From Nitrosomonas sp. sh817 (GTDB taxonomy: Bacteria; Pseudomonadota; Gammaproteobacteria; Burkholderiales; Nitrosomonadaceae), in assembly GCF_030908545.1 (NCBI RefSeq), contig NZ_CP133083.1:1116001-1180000 (forward strand): DNA of 64,000 nt, given 5' to 3'. The position numbers and the translations under genes are program-made. Of the stretch, positions 47,439 through 58,059 are shown piece by piece; the stretch's first letter is position 1, and the number at the start of each line of letters is the position of its first letter. The notes under the pieces were generated by a model. That model was given only the letters and a program-made list of their open reading frames with translations, was not told where the DNA came from and searched no databases.

Positions 47439-49142
47439 TCAGGAAGAACGCCGCATTGCTCCGCTGGTGTCGGTTTGCCCATTGCCTTTACTGATCGGCG
47501 CAAGTATCGCCGGGGGTATTGGCAATTTTAGCAAGTGATAGAGATTCATCAAATTTTTCCTGAATAATTGATCGAAGCTGGCGACCGAATGCGCCGGGTT
47601 GTAATCGCCGAACCACCAGAACCAATCGGAGCTTTCGCACGATGCCAATTGCCGGCTGGCTTGCATTTTTTTGTCTTCGGTCAGCCGGTCGCTTTGCATG
47701 ACCAGATCATAACTATGTTTAGCCGCGCAGAGCATGTCCCAAGCATTATTTTTTTCCTGGTCGCCGATCCAGGTGGAAAATGTTCCATACACCCAGCTAC
47801 CGGCTGATAATGCCGGTAAAGTTTGGATGTTGGCGGTATTGCCGGGATCGGCAAGATAATCGCGGTAAGTAGTGGTGCGGATATAGGAATGATTGTCGAG
47901 CATGCCGTAGAGGTCTTCAAGAAAGTAGAAGCCGTTGTACGGGTAGGATTCCCAAGCATTCTCACCATCCAGTATGACACTGACCACCGGATTTTCATCG
48001 GCCGGCGTGTGATGGTAAATCCGTTCCAGAGATTGAATGAAGTTTTCCGCGGCATCGCGTCCGAACCATTTGGCATACTCGAAACCGATCAGATCCGATA
48101 ACTGGTCATCGCGGAAAAAGCAGGTCACGGACTCGGTTTCTCCAGCGATCCGGTAGGGACGGTATAAATAGTGATTGCGATCCGGTAAAGATTCACCCGG
48201 GTGGGATGCGCGCAAACTATTGGCAAGCACGCCTTCGCCGCTGGCGCTCCATTGGCACTGATGTTCAGCCAGAATTTTCAATAATGCCGTCGAAATCGCG
48301 CCTTCCGCCGGCCAGATACCGGTCGGTTTTTCGTTGAAGCGCCGGACGTGGCTGGTGATTGCCGACGACATGTGAAATGCCACGCGGCTGCGGCCGCCGG
48401 GATAGTATTGATGTTCCGGCAGCCCGGTATCCGGCTGGCTGTCGCGCGCCGAAGAAAAGTCGATCAGCAGCGGTGCCAGCGGGTGGTAATGCGGTGTGGT
48501 GGATAATTCGATTTGCCCGGTTTCCATGAGCTTGCGGTAACGCGGGATCAAGCCACTGATTAAATCGCCGATCAGCTTGAACAATTGCAACCGGTCTTCA
48601 TAGCTGAATTCCTGGCTTTGCGCCATCAAACGCATCATGAATTCGTTATTGCGCCGCACGCTTTCACCCATCCACGCAAGGTGGTACCAGACCAGCAAAT
48701 CCCCAAGATACTGCCCGGAAAAGTATGTCAATTCGCGGTCACCGCGCTTGCTGAAAGTATCGTAAAGTTCGTGCAATCGCTTATACGCCGGATAGGGATT
48801 CAGCATGGTCTCGTGATTGCTGAGAAAACAGCTATCAAACACGTAGAGCCGATCTTGCAGGGTGATGTGATTGAGATCGGGCATGGCCAGCAGACGTAAC
48901 AACGGACAGCGTATTTCACCGGTGCGGAATTGCTCTTCGAAGTCTTCGAGCTGATCCAGCAGTACGGGTACAAAATTAACCACGGCTTTGGTTTGAGGGT
49001 GCATCTCCAGATGATAGGCCATGTCGGTATAATCTTTAATGGCGTGCAGGTATACCCACGGCAATACAAATTCATTGGTGACATAATCCCGGTAATCCGG
49101 CTGATGCATATGCCATAACAAGATGAGATTCAGTTTTTTCAT
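47439..49142 (-). CDS. GH57 family glycoside hydrolase
   Basis: About 567 residues from the ATG at 49142; a longer frame to 49229 only adds a poly-Ile stretch from an ATT repeat. It has LLWHMHQPDYRD near the start and SVILDGENAWESYPYNG near residue 385 (likely catalytic Asp region). It is the amylopullulanase-like or uncharacterised branch of GH57. It likely acts on glycogen branch points or oligosaccharides, given its place between glgC and the other GH57 gene. Confidence 0.85.
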   Translation of the reverse strand: MKKLNLILLWHMHQPDYRDYVTNEFVLPWVYLHAIKDYTDMAYHLEMHPQTKAVVNFVPVLLDQLEDFEEQFRTGEIRCPLLRLLAMPDLNHITLQDRLYVFDSCFLSNHETMLNPYPAYKRLHELYDTFSKRGDRELTYFSGQYLGDLLVWYHLAWMGESVRRNNEFMMRLMAQSQEFSYEDRLQLFKLIGDLISGLIPRYRKLMETGQIELSTTPHYHPLAPLLIDFSSARDSQPDTGLPEHQYYPGGRSRVAFHMSSAITSHVRRFNEKPTGIWPAEGAISTALLKILAEHQCQWSASGEGVLANSLRASHPGESLPDRNHYLYRPYRIAGETESVTCFFRDDQLSDLIGFEYAKWFGRDAAENFIQSLERIYHHTPADENPVVSVILDGENAWESYPYNGFYFLEDLYGMLDNHSYIRTTTYRDYLADPGNTANIQTLPALSAGSWVYGTFSTWIGDQEKNNAWDMLCAAKHSYDLVMQSDRLTEDKKMQASRQLASCESSDWFWWFGDYNPAHSVASFDQLFRKNLMNLYHLLKLPIPPAILAPISKGNGQTDTSGAMRRSS

Positions 49143-49276
49143 GACGAAGTGGCGCTGTCCCTTGGAAATTATTATTATTATTATCGGAATGTATCGCGTG
49201 ACTGCTGAGGCGGACTTTGCTGCTGACAATTGCCAATAATCCCGCTTGCTGAATCGACGTATTTATTCATAGATGC

Positions 49277-50590
49277 TTAGACTTTATGGATTTGCTGCCC
49301 CAACATCTCCGGCGTGATTAATGTAATGCCTCTCGCAGTCACGTGGAATTGCTTGCGATCCGCTTCCGGATCAAAGCCGACGGTCAGACCTTCCGGGATT
49401 TTACATTTTTTCTCAACCACTACCCGCCGTAATTGCGCATGCCTGCCAATGACGACATCGGGAAGAATCACCGAGTCTTCGATGCTGCTGAAACTGTTGA
49501 CCTTGACATTGGAGAACAATAGCGAGCGGCGCACGGTCGCGCCGCTGATGATGCAGCCGCCCGATACCGATGAGTCCAGTGCTTGGCCGCGGCGGTTATC
49601 GTCGTCGAACACGAATTTGGCCGGCGGTAATTGTTCTTGATGCGTCCAGATCGGCCAATCGGCATCGTATAGATTGAGTTGCGGGGTGACGCCGACCAGA
49701 TCGATGTTGGCTTCCCAGTAAGCATCAATGGTACCGACATCGCGCCAATAGGGAATCCCCGAAGCCATATTGACGCAACTGCTCTGAAACCGGTGCGCAA
49801 ACACGCGATAGCGGGGTACCAGGTAAGGGATGATATCCTTGCCGAAATCATGTGAAGAATCCTGGGTTTGATGATCGCGGATTAATTGTTCATAAAGAAA
49901 TCTGGCGTTAAACACATAAATGCCCATGCTGGCCAGTGCTTTGTCCGGTTGACCGGGAATGGCTGCGGGGTTGGCCGGTTTCTCGGCGAAGGTGGTGACT
50001 TGCCAGGCATCGTTGACACCCATGACGCCGAAAGCCTTCGCATCTTCCAGCGGAACTTCGAGACAGGCAACGGTCATATCCGCCTGTTTTTCAATATGCT
50101 CCGCCAGCAGTTTGCTGTAATCCATTTTGTAAATGTGATCGCCGCCGAGAATCAGCACGTACTTCGCATCGTGACGCTGCATGATGTCGACGTTCTGGAA
50201 AACCGCATCGGCGGTGCCTTGGTACCAGGTTTCATCAGCGGTGCGCTGTTGCGCGGGCAGCAGCTCGACGAACTCCTTGAAACGTCCATCGAGGAAGCTC
50301 CAGCCGTGCTGGATATGACGAATCAGACTCTGGGCCTTATACTGCGTCACGACGCCGATGCGCCGCACACCGGAATTGACGCAATTCGACAGCGGAAAAT
50401 CGATGATGCGGAATTTGCCGCCAAACGGCACTGCCGGCTTGGCGCGCCAGCCGGTCAGCTGATGCAAGCGGCTGCCGCGGCCGCCGGCCAATATCAATGC
50501 CAAGGTATCATGTCTGACATGATTATAGGAGGAGCTGATTTTGTACTCGGCTTGAGACTCATCGGCGGGTGATCTTTGCTGACTATCCAT
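49277..50590 (-). CDS. glgC: Glucose-1-phosphate adenylyltransferase
   Basis: 437 residues. The nucleotidyltransferase loop [13 protein letters not shown] lies near residue 35, [12 protein letters not shown] near residue 73, and [14 protein letters not shown] near residue 145. A left-handed beta-helix forms the C-terminal third. It makes ADP-glucose, the committed step of glycogen synthesis, and is usually regulated by glycolytic intermediates. It is divergent from glgB with a 139-base spacer that must hold both promoters. Confidence 0.97.
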   Translation of the reverse strand: MDSQQRSPADESQAEYKISSSYNHVRHDTLALILAGGRGSRLHQLTGWRAKPAVPFGGKFRIIDFPLSNCVNSGVRRIGVVTQYKAQSLIRHIQHGWSFLDGRFKEFVELLPAQQRTADETWYQGTADAVFQNVDIMQRHDAKYVLILGGDHIYKMDYSKLLAEHIEKQADMTVACLEVPLEDAKAFGVMGVNDAWQVTTFAEKPANPAAIPGQPDKALASMGIYVFNARFLYEQLIRDHQTQDSSHDFGKDIIPYLVPRYRVFAHRFQSSCVNMASGIPYWRDVGTIDAYWEANIDLVGVTPQLNLYDADWPIWTHQEQLPPAKFVFDDDNRRGQALDSSVSGGCIISGATVRRSLLFSNVKVNSFSSIEDSVILPDVVIGRHAQLRRVVVEKKCKIPEGLTVGFDPEADRKQFHVTARGITLITPEMLGQQIHKV

Positions 50591-50729
50591 AGCAATAATT
50601 TCCGTTCGGATTGACAGTAATATGGTATCGCATTTAGTGCTTCCTCAGCTATTTGTTTCATTTTAATTATCTATTGTCCCGGAACAGACAGGCTATAATT
50701 CATCACATTTTTTACAGGCTCATGACGTC
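50591..50729. promoter_or_regulatory. Divergent glgC-glgB control region
   Basis: 139 bases. A TATAAT stands at 50694-50699, 30 bases before the glgB GTG. The best -35-like word upstream (TTGTCC, 50674) is too near (14 bases), so the promoter call is tentative. No box could be assigned with confidence for glgC. Confidence 0.4.
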
Positions 50730-52958
50730 GTGAAAGCTCAACCCAAAACTCATCCGTTACAAACCGCTTTGCTGCATGCACGGCTTCATGATCCTTTCAG
50801 TTATTTAGGATGGCATCGCCAGCATGGGCAAACGGTGGTGCGGGTTTTTCGTCCGCATGATGCCCATGTCTGGATCAAGACCGCGATCGGATTCGAGCCG
50901 ATGCAATGCATACATTCCGAAGGAATTTTCGAATGGTCGGGCGAGTCGATGCCGGCGATGCCGTATCGATTGCGTGCGGAACAAAAGGGAAATACCGCCA
51001 TTGTCTATGAAACCTACGATCCGTATGCGTTTGCGCCGCAAATTTCCGATCACGATTTGTACCTGTTCAACGAAGGCAAGCTGTGGCAGGCGTATCGCAC
51101 GCTCGGCGCGCATCAGGTCAGCAATGCCGGTATTACCGGCACGCGCTTCGCGGTGTGGGCGCCGAATGCCGAACGGGTGAGCGTGATTGGCGATTTTAAC
51201 CGCTGGGATGGCCGGGTGCATCCGATGAAGGTGCATCATGCCAGCGGCGTTTGGGAATTGTTCATTCCGGAATTGCCGCCCGATTCGCTGTACAAATTTG
51301 AAATCCGCAACCGTGACAGTGGCGCGATTATGATCAAAACCGATCCGTACGCACGGCGTTGCGAGATACGTCCGCACACAGCGGCGCTGACAGCCGCCGA
51401 TAACGCTTACAATTGGCAAGATGCTGGCTGGATCAGTCAGCGCAATCACTGGGATTGGCTGCATGCGCCGCTGAACATACTTGAACTGCATGCTGGTTCG
51501 TGGAAGCGCCATCCCGGCGGGCGTTTTTATTCTTACCGTGAACTGGCCGAGCATTTACTGTCCTACGTTCTCGACATGGGTTACACCCACATCGAATTGC
51601 TGCCGGTGTCCGAGCATCCGCTCGATGAATCGTGGGGCTATCAGACTACCGGGTACTTTGCCGTGACCAGCCGCTACGGCACGCCGGATGATTTCCGTTT
51701 TTTCGTCGATGCGTGCCATCAAGCAGGGATTGGTGTGATTCTCGATTGGGTGCCGGCGCATTTTCCGCAAGATCGTTTCGCATTGGCGCGGTTCGACGGC
51801 ACGGCTTTATACGAACATGAAGACCCGCGCCTGGGTTTTCATCACGATTGGGGCACGTATATTTTCAATTTCGGCCGTAACGAAGTGAAATCGTTTTTGC
51901 TGTCGAGTGCGCATTTTTGGTTGTCGGAATTTCATCTCGACGGCTTGCGCGTCGATGCGGTGGCGTCGATGCTGTACCTCGATTATTCGCGCAAAGAGGG
52001 CGAATGGTTGCCGAATCAATACGGCGGGCGGGAGAATCTGGCGGCGATCGACTTCCTGCGCGAACTCAATGTGATGGTACATGCGGAATTTCCAGGCGCA
52101 TTGACGCTCGCGGAAGAATCAACCGCTTGGCCGGGCGTGTCGCGGCCAACGTATACCGGCGGCTTGGGATTCTCGATGAAATGGAACATGGGCTGGATGC
52201 ATGACACCTTATCGTACCTGCACCAAGACCCGATCTTCCGCCGCTATCATCACGATCAACTGACGTTCAGCCAACTGTACGCGTACAGCGAAAACTTCGT
52301 GCTGCCGTTTTCGCACGACGAAGTGGTGCATGGCAAAGGCTCGCTGCTCAACAAAATGCCCGGCGACGACTGGCAGAAATTCGCCAACGTGCGATTGTTG
52401 CTGACGTTTCAAATGACCTGGCCGGGGAAGAAACTCAATTTTATGGGAAATGAATTCGCGCAGCGGCAGGAATGGCGTGTCAACGGCGAGCTCGACTGGG
52501 GATTATTGCAGCAACCGTTGCACGCTGGGGTGCAAAAGGCGGTGCGCGATTTAAACCACTGTTACAAAACGATTCCGGCGTTGCATCAGTTGGAGTTTAC
52601 CGCCGATGGTTTTCAATGGATCGATTGCCAGGATGTCGAACAATCAGTCATCAGCTACCTGCGGCGCGCCAAAGACGGTTCATTTGCCGTGGTCGTGCTC
52701 AACTTCACCCCGGTACCGCGGACCGGTTATCGCATCGGCGTACCCGCCAGCGGCGCATACCAGGAAATCTTCAACAGTGATTCGGCGTATTACGGCGGCA
52801 GCAACCTCGGCAACCTCGGCAAGATCGCCAGCGTTCCCATGCCGTGGATGGGATTTACCGACTCGATCGCGATTACGTTACCGCCGCTGGCGGGGGTTAT
52901 TTTTTCGTTGAATGATAGTAGTGCGCCTGACGGTATCGGTGGTTTAGCAAGTCATTAA
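50730..52958 (+). CDS. glgB: 1,4-alpha-glucan branching enzyme
   Basis: 742 residues, GH13. Two N-terminal CBM48 modules (the second with [19 protein letters not shown]) and the TIM barrel. Conserved regions: [20 protein letters not shown] (nucleophile Asp), [10 protein letters not shown] (acid/base Glu) and FSHDEVVHG. It creates alpha-1,6 branches. GTG start; the nearest upstream ATG is out of frame and soon stopped. No glgX or glgP follows. Confidence 0.97.
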   Translation: MKAQPKTHPLQTALLHARLHDPFSYLGWHRQHGQTVVRVFRPHDAHVWIKTAIGFEPMQCIHSEGIFEWSGESMPAMPYRLRAEQKGNTAIVYETYDPYAFAPQISDHDLYLFNEGKLWQAYRTLGAHQVSNAGITGTRFAVWAPNAERVSVIGDFNRWDGRVHPMKVHHASGVWELFIPELPPDSLYKFEIRNRDSGAIMIKTDPYARRCEIRPHTAALTAADNAYNWQDAGWISQRNHWDWLHAPLNILELHAGSWKRHPGGRFYSYRELAEHLLSYVLDMGYTHIELLPVSEHPLDESWGYQTTGYFAVTSRYGTPDDFRFFVDACHQAGIGVILDWVPAHFPQDRFALARFDGTALYEHEDPRLGFHHDWGTYIFNFGRNEVKSFLLSSAHFWLSEFHLDGLRVDAVASMLYLDYSRKEGEWLPNQYGGRENLAAIDFLRELNVMVHAEFPGALTLAEESTAWPGVSRPTYTGGLGFSMKWNMGWMHDTLSYLHQDPIFRRYHHDQLTFSQLYAYSENFVLPFSHDEVVHGKGSLLNKMPGDDWQKFANVRLLLTFQMTWPGKKLNFMGNEFAQRQEWRVNGELDWGLLQQPLHAGVQKAVRDLNHCYKTIPALHQLEFTADGFQWIDCQDVEQSVISYLRRAKDGSFAVVVLNFTPVPRTGYRIGVPASGAYQEIFNSDSAYYGGSNLGNLGKIASVPMPWMGFTDSIAITLPPLAGVIFSLNDSSAPDGIGGLASH

Positions 52959-53031
52959 AATAAGCAGCTTTATGGAAATGGTTCACTTTTTAAGCTATAT
53001 GGCTAATTTTAGTTAAGCTCAGGAGAAGACA

Positions 53032-53232
53032 ATGAAAATCAAATTAACGATACCAGACGAACTACCTCACGGACACGGTGCATCTTTCAAGAAAGGAATC
53101 GCAGATGCTCTTATTGAGTCTGCGAGATCGGGATTGTCTCATACACCGGAAGGGCATAATGAAAGTAGAGAAAAAGGACAGGTTGTTGGAAAAGAAATTG
53201 CAAAACGTGTTTCAGAAATTGTGAAGCCATAA
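53032..53232 (+). CDS. Small unknown protein before IS copy 2
   Basis: 66 residues, hydrophilic, starting with MKIKLTIPDELPHGHG. A CAGGAGA site precedes the ATG, so it may be a real gene. No family recognised. Its stop codon lies two bases before the IS200 copy begins, so the original 3' end may have been changed by the insertion. Confidence 0.5.
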   Translation: MKIKLTIPDELPHGHGASFKKGIADALIESARSGLSHTPEGHNESREKGQVVGKEIAKRVSEIVKP

Positions 53233-53297
53233 CTTTATTGTCCATCATAAGGTTAAAACCACCGGCTTCAGCCGGTCAGCTTTAGCTGCGAGAATAT

Positions 53298-53316
53298 GCC
53301 ACACAGGAGGTGTGGC
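53298..53316 (+). promoter_or_regulatory. Hairpin that hides the tnpA ribosome site (copy 2)
   Basis: The same 7-bp stem with AGGAG in the loop as at copy 1, directly before the start at 53317. Confidence 0.6.
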
Positions 53317-53748
53317 ATGGATTATAGATATGGAAGTCATACGGTTTATCAGATTGAATATCATTTTGTATGGGTAACGAAGTATAGATATAAGATTCTG
53401 AAGGGAGAAGTAGCAGAACGAGTACGAGAGTTGGTTCGTCAGACGTGTGAAGCATTTGAAATCGGAATTGTACAGGGTGTAGTAAGTAAGGATCATGTGC
53501 ATATTCTGGTGAGTTGTCCGCCGGAGATGGCTCCGAGTGAGATCATGAGGCGGCTAAAAGGACGAACATCGAGCTATCTGTTTGAAGAATTTCCTCACTT
53601 GAAGAAGCGGTACTGGGGAAGGCATTTTTGGGCGCGAGGGTATTTCTGCGTGACAGTAGGTCAGATGACAGAAGAGATGATCAAACAATATTTGGAGCAT
53701 CATTTTGAGCCAAATCCAAACGACAATTTTAAAATGGAGCCGGAATAA
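53317..53748 (+). CDS. tnpA: IS200/IS605 TnpA-like Y1 transposase (copy 2)
   Basis: 143 residues, complete, with DHVHIL and the C-terminal IKQYLEHH tyrosine. It reads Ile-Gly where copy 1 has Met-Arg. The start at 53317 is chosen for the same ribosome-site reason as copy 1; a longer frame begins at 53296. Confidence 0.9.
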   Translation: MDYRYGSHTVYQIEYHFVWVTKYRYKILKGEVAERVRELVRQTCEAFEIGIVQGVVSKDHVHILVSCPPEMAPSEIMRRLKGRTSSYLFEEFPHLKKRYWGRHFWARGYFCVTVGQMTEEMIKQYLEHHFEPNPNDNFKMEPE

Positions 53749-53857
53749 GACGCGTCGTTTAGTCGACGCGTATCCGGACTTTCAGTCCGTAACTCAAACC
53801 CACCGGCTTTAGCCGGTGGTTGTTTAGTAGTGCACTACACCGAACAGACCAATACTC

Positions 53858-54322
53858 ATGGATGAAAAAGTTGAGGTGATTCATACGATTGTTCTAGCAA
53901 CAATCCTTGTCGCAATTGCAATTTCAATGGTTGGATGTGCTGCATCTAGAAGCACAGCACAGCATGCTTCAGCAGATGTTTCGACCCAATATATGTATCC
54001 AATGACTGCGGAGCAGGCAGACAAAGTTATCACTGAAGCAATGAATTATCAATTTCCCGATGCCCCCATTCTACGAGTAGAGTTACCGTATAAGGGATAT
54101 TTTGTCACTCGGCGATTTCTGTTGGATTCTCAGGATTTTACGGCGAGGATGATTCTTGCAAAAGGAATTGACCAAAACGGAAAGACTGTTAGCGGCTTTT
54201 ATTTCGAGGTACTAGACGCGGGTACGATGCCGATCAGTGGGTCGATTCGAGCCTCCAGTTTGTTCGACAAAATTATCGAAATTGCAAACAATATTTCTAA
54301 ACCAATTTTGATTGCTCGTTAA
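53858..54322 (+). CDS. Putative lipoprotein
   Basis: 154 residues. A hydrophobic N-terminal helix ends in a lipobox-like MVGCAAS near residue 28, so Cys28 would be lipidated. The long charged lead (MDEKVEVIH) before the helix is unusual for a lipoprotein; a later start may be used, but none is clear. The mature part is a mixed alpha/beta domain I do not recognise. It begins 28 bases after the IS200 copy, which may have separated it from its promoter. Confidence 0.6.
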   Translation: MDEKVEVIHTIVLATILVAIAISMVGCAASRSTAQHASADVSTQYMYPMTAEQADKVITEAMNYQFPDAPILRVELPYKGYFVTRRFLLDSQDFTARMILAKGIDQNGKTVSGFYFEVLDAGTMPISGSIRASSLFDKIIEIANNISKPILIAR

Positions 54323-54474
54323 GGGCGAGTTCGAAAATCAGAATAAGAGTCAAGTCTTGACATTATCGTGCAATTTCCAATCCCAGCATTATTAAAATGG
54401 GTCATCTTCTAAAAATCGCAGCGTAGTTACGCTGATTTGAGTTGTTTATGAGGGGTAGCGGTTTCTCAGTGTGA

Positions 54475-55704
54475 TCACAAATACCCCACCGGTATTGCAT
54501 CCACGTGATCGGATATCGGTATCAGAGTATTCGCAAAACAGATTACGCCGCCATGTCCTACCGGGGTGTCGAGGTTCTCGAGCATGCTAAATCCTCTGAA
54601 TTTCATATTGTGAAGTGCTGCCGATTTTTTGATTTCGATGGGGTAGAGCGTTCCGTTCTCTTCAATGAGCAGATCGACTTCCCGCTTTTCCTTGTCGCGG
54701 TAAAAATAGATTCGAGGAGTGCGGCTATGATGCAGGTAGGATTTGATGATTTCCGCGATAACCCAGGTTTCCAATATCGCGCCGGACATTGCGCCGCGCT
54801 CCAGAACATCGGCATTCAACCAACCGGTCAAGTAGGCGCACAGACCGGTATCCATGAAATACAGCTTGGGTGTTTTGACCAGCCGTTTGGTGCGGTTGTT
54901 AAAATAGGGCTGGAGTAAATAGACAATGCCGGAGGCGTGCAGCACATTCAGCCACGTTTTAATCGTTACCTCGCTGACGCCGGTATCCCGCGCCATATCC
55001 GCATAATTGATGAGTTGGCCGGTGCGAGCGGCGGCAATTTGCATGAATTTGTGAAAAGCGGCGGTATCGTTGATATTCAGATACTCCCGCACATCGCGCT
55101 GGATGTAGGTGGAAACGTAGGAGCTGTAGAATTGTTCCCAGTGCTGATCACTATGATGCGCCACCATGTCCGGGTACGAGCCGCGCCATATCTTGTGATA
55201 AGCCTCCGGCACGGTGAGCGGTTTTGCGGTTTTCTGGCGGGATTTGAGTTGCGCCAGATCGGGCAGAAATGGCGAGTCATCGCTACGGCCCTGTTCTTCC
55301 GCTAATGAAATACCTTGCAGTTGCAGCAGCGCAACGCGTCCCGCCAGAGATTCCGTGACATTCTTCATCATGTCGAATTGCTGCGATCCAGTGAGCCAAA
55401 ACAGCCCATTTTGTTTAGTTTTATCGACCGTCATTTTGATGTAAGGGAATAGATTCGGCGCATACTGCACTTCATCAATCAGAACCGGGAGACTGAGTCT
55501 GTCCAGGAAGCTTGCCGGGTCTTGCTGCGCGGCCATGCGTAGGGAAAGGTCATCTAGCGTGATATAAGTGCGCGATGGTGCCCGGATATCTTGCAAAAGC
55601 GTGGTTTTGCCAACCTGGCGAGGACCGGTCAGTAAAATGACCTTAAAGCGGGCGCTCGCTTCCAGAATCGATTTCCCAAGGGTGCGTGTGATATTTTTAT
55701 CCAT
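54475..55704 (-). CDS. AAA+ ATPase with DUF4143 domain
   Basis: 409 residues. Walker A in LTGPRQVGKTTLL near residue 26, Walker B-like PVLIDEVQYAPNL near residue 72. The C-terminal DUF4143 part has KLYFMDTGLCAYLTGW near residue 270 and an endonuclease-like VDLLIEENGTLYPIEIK tail typical of the COG1373 family. The role of this widespread family is unresolved. The tail's D...E.K pattern fits a PD-(D/E)XK-like fold. Stands alone. Confidence 0.9.
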   Translation of the reverse strand: MDKNITRTLGKSILEASARFKVILLTGPRQVGKTTLLQDIRAPSRTYITLDDLSLRMAAQQDPASFLDRLSLPVLIDEVQYAPNLFPYIKMTVDKTKQNGLFWLTGSQQFDMMKNVTESLAGRVALLQLQGISLAEEQGRSDDSPFLPDLAQLKSRQKTAKPLTVPEAYHKIWRGSYPDMVAHHSDQHWEQFYSSYVSTYIQRDVREYLNINDTAAFHKFMQIAAARTGQLINYADMARDTGVSEVTIKTWLNVLHASGIVYLLQPYFNNRTKRLVKTPKLYFMDTGLCAYLTGWLNADVLERGAMSGAILETWVIAEIIKSYLHHSRTPRIYFYRDKEKREVDLLIEENGTLYPIEIKKSAALHNMKFRGFSMLENLDTPVGHGGVICFANTLIPISDHVDAIPVGYL

Positions 55705-55907
55705 ATTCCGGCTAATCCAAAGTCAGACTTCAGAATAGTCAGGAAATGATCCTGTGTCAATCTGAGTAGCGGTTGGAGCTATTACGATGGGCTGAATTAA
55801 TAGTGCGGCGCATCAAACCTATGGATTTTGCTATCGAATCTCGGAAGGATTGTGAAGTGATTAGGGTGTGTGGTCATGTGCCGGTTTTGTAGATACCGTC
55901 TTTCAAG
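55705..55907. other. Spacer between the ATPase gene and IS110
   Basis: About 200 bases without a gene. It should contain the transposase-distal end of the IS110 element; I could not place the exact boundary, since IS110 has no strong inverted repeats. Confidence 0.35.
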
Positions 55908-56894
55908 TCAAGCAATTTTTGGATAGTTTGGGTGATAAGGGAGTTGTGTTTTTATAACGCCGAAGCACAAGTGCACCAGCTTACGCATAGCAGCTCCGAT
56001 AGCGGACATTTTGGATTTGCCTCTGGCGAGTAACCGTTCATAAAGCGCCTTGACATGAGGATTGTATTGTGTGGCGACCACTGCTGCCATGTATAGCACG
56101 GCTCGCACTCGCGCCGGACCCGCCTTCGACAATCGGGCCCGGCCCAGCACAGTGCTTCCAGACTGCCGTTTTACGGGCACTAAACCCAAATAAGCTGCCA
56201 CTTGTTCGGCAGATTCGAAACGGTTGCCGTGCATGATCGCCAGGAGGTTATTTCCCACTCGCTCACCTACTGCCGGAATACTGGTCAGCAGAACCATATC
56301 CCGCTTCAGACCGGGATGCCTGTCGATGTGATCGTCTATCGCTTGTTGCAGCCGTTTCAATTCTGCTTCAAGAAAGGCGATAGATTGAGCGATAGACTGG
56401 ACAATCAGTTCAGGCGTCTCGATAGCTTCGCTCTTTTCTTGCCGGTTCAATTCTCGGTGCAAATCATCCGCCACCGCATTACGCCGGGCTAGTAGTGCTT
56501 GTAATGCACGGACTTCCACCGATGGCGGCTGCCATGCCGCAGGCTTGAGCAGCGCTCCATATTTCGCCAGTACAACACTATCCACACCATCCGTCTTAGT
56601 GCGTATCCCCAAGCCTCGACCAAAATCTTTAACTTGTGCCGGATTGATGATCGAAACCATTACCCCAGCATCTACTAAAGCCAAAGCAGCTTGCTCGTGA
56701 TATACGCCAGTGGCATCCATTACCACGTGCAGTTGCGCAGCCGACACACCTTGTTTGGCCGCCCACTCCAACAGTGCGCTCACGCCTGCTTTAGTGTTGG
56801 GAATGACCTTGGATTTACGTTTATCACCTGCTTCGTTAAGTAAAAGGCAACAATCCAATTTGGCCTTGGCAATATCCATACCGAGATAAAACAT
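55908..56894 (-). CDS. IS110-family DEDD transposase
   Basis: 328 residues. The N-terminal RuvC-like DEDD domain begins YLGMDIAKAKLDCCLL, with Asp in VVMDATGVYHE and KTDGVDSVVLA. The C-terminal Tnp_20 domain has the serine region (VKRQSGSTVLGRARLSKAG). IS110 recombinases work with a structured bridge RNA. Complete and unshifted. Confidence 0.93.
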   Translation of the reverse strand: MFYLGMDIAKAKLDCCLLLNEAGDKRKSKVIPNTKAGVSALLEWAAKQGVSAAQLHVVMDATGVYHEQAALALVDAGVMVSIINPAQVKDFGRGLGIRTKTDGVDSVVLAKYGALLKPAAWQPPSVEVRALQALLARRNAVADDLHRELNRQEKSEAIETPELIVQSIAQSIAFLEAELKRLQQAIDDHIDRHPGLKRDMVLLTSIPAVGERVGNNLLAIMHGNRFESAEQVAAYLGLVPVKRQSGSTVLGRARLSKAGPARVRAVLYMAAVVATQYNPHVKALYERLLARGKSKMSAIGAAMRKLVHLCFGVIKTQLPYHPNYPKIA

Positions 56895-57110
56895 GATGTT
56901 CTCCTGTTACAATATTTACCAACCTCGCCCACTTGCCTTGTGCATGCAGGGTTTATCCCTTGGCTACCGTTCAGTGTCTGTGCTGGCGTGGAAGATGAGA
57001 AGGAAGGCTTGATCTACAGAACAAGGTCTTGCCTTAAGGGTGGACACAAGCTGCCTTCAACTCGGGTAGTGGTAGCTAACCACTACGAAAAGAAAGATAC
57101 AAGGGTTTGA
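56895..57110 (-). ncRNA. Candidate IS110 bridge RNA region
   Basis: About 215 bases 5' of the transposase gene without an open frame. They contain several potential hairpins, for example GTGGTAGC against GCTAACCAC around 57070. In IS110-group elements the bridge RNA is encoded in this 5' non-coding end. The location is by analogy; the loops were not assigned. Confidence 0.4.
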
Positions 57111-57441
57111 TGATTTTTACCACGCCAGTGTCAATTTATCCAGAACCGTGAGTATATTGCAACCTTCCGCTCCGGCCTGATGTTGGAGCGATCACCGGAA
57201 ATAAGGCAGAAAACCCCCTGTATTCTGGCGATTGAACTAAACCATCCCGTGAATAATCCCATCTATCGTTTTGATAAACGATCACAAATGTCCTAGTCCT
57301 AAAGCAGGAATGATTGACTATGGCATTAGCCGGCTAGCGAGCCTAGAATGAACGTATCTTTAATTAATATAATTTCTTTCAATAGCTTAATCGTTAATGA
57401 TGTAAACGGTTTGGCGGAATGATTTGTGACGGGAGCATAAA
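57111..57441. other. Intergenic region before the second PEP-CTERM gene
   Basis: About 330 bases, no gene. It contains an imperfect inverted pair (CTCCGGCC...GGAGCG near 57170-57195) and AT-rich DNA at 57355-57400 that could hold the promoter of the next gene. No recognised regulatory site. Confidence 0.35.
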
Positions 57442-58059
57442 ATGGCACGAATACTGGTTATCGTATTACTATTGATCAGCCCGAATGTATCGGCGTTTTC
57501 AATCGAATGGCTGCCCCTGGTAACCACCGAGAAAAGCGGTAATCCTTTAAATATCGGCGGTAACCCGATTCTGGAATACCGGAACGCTGGAAAAGGCGGA
57601 ATCGACTGGACAGTAACCGGCGACGGCCCCACCGGTGGACGGGGCATACGCGAATTATGGCTGTTTGACGATTCAGCAGCCGGTATTCCGGGAACCAGCC
57701 AGGCGACCACCACATTTTCCGTCGTCAGCAATGCGGTCGGCTTTGTCATGGCAGGCGATCACAATGACGGCTTTGCGCAATTCCTGGTCGACGGCATCGA
57801 TGTCGGCACCTTCGATATGTATCGCACCGGAAACCGGATTCTGGCAGTCACCGGATTGGATTTCATGGCGCACACATTGACTATCGTGCAACTCGGCGAA
57901 CACAACCCTAATTCAACCAAAGGCGATGTTGCGATTTTTGGCGGTGCTGCGTTTAACACGCCGATTGCCGCCATTCCGGAACCGCAAACCTACGCAATGC
58001 TGCTGGCCGGTTTAATCCTGCTGGTTTCCATGACGTGTTATCAAAAGCAACGCGTCTGA
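57442..58059 (+). CDS. PEP-CTERM sorting-domain protein
   Basis: 205 residues. Signal peptide ILVIVLLLISPNVSA at the start, a small beta-rich body, and the tail AAIPEPQTYAMLLAGLILLV ending in basic QKQRV. This tail is an exosortase signal like the one at 40203-40994 (both share PEP.TYAMLLAGL). The body is unlike that of the first protein and I do not recognise it. Expected on the cell surface or in the EPS. Confidence 0.88.
   Translation: MARILVIVLLLISPNVSAFSIEWLPLVTTEKSGNPLNIGGNPILEYRNAGKGGIDWTVTGDGPTGGRGIRELWLFDDSAAGIPGTSQATTTFSVVSNAVGFVMAGDHNDGFAQFLVDGIDVGTFDMYRTGNRILAVTGLDFMAHTLTIVQLGEHNPNSTKGDVAIFGGAAFNTPIAAIPEPQTYAMLLAGLILLVSMTCYQKQRV

Larger units (their letters stand above)
53234..53829 (+). 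mobile_element. IS200/IS605-family element, copy 2
   Basis: 596 bp, the inverted counterpart of 152-747, with two base differences seen in the transposase gene. Both ends are fixed by the loss of identity. Together the two copies bracket a 52.5-kb segment as inverted repeats. Confidence 0.9.
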
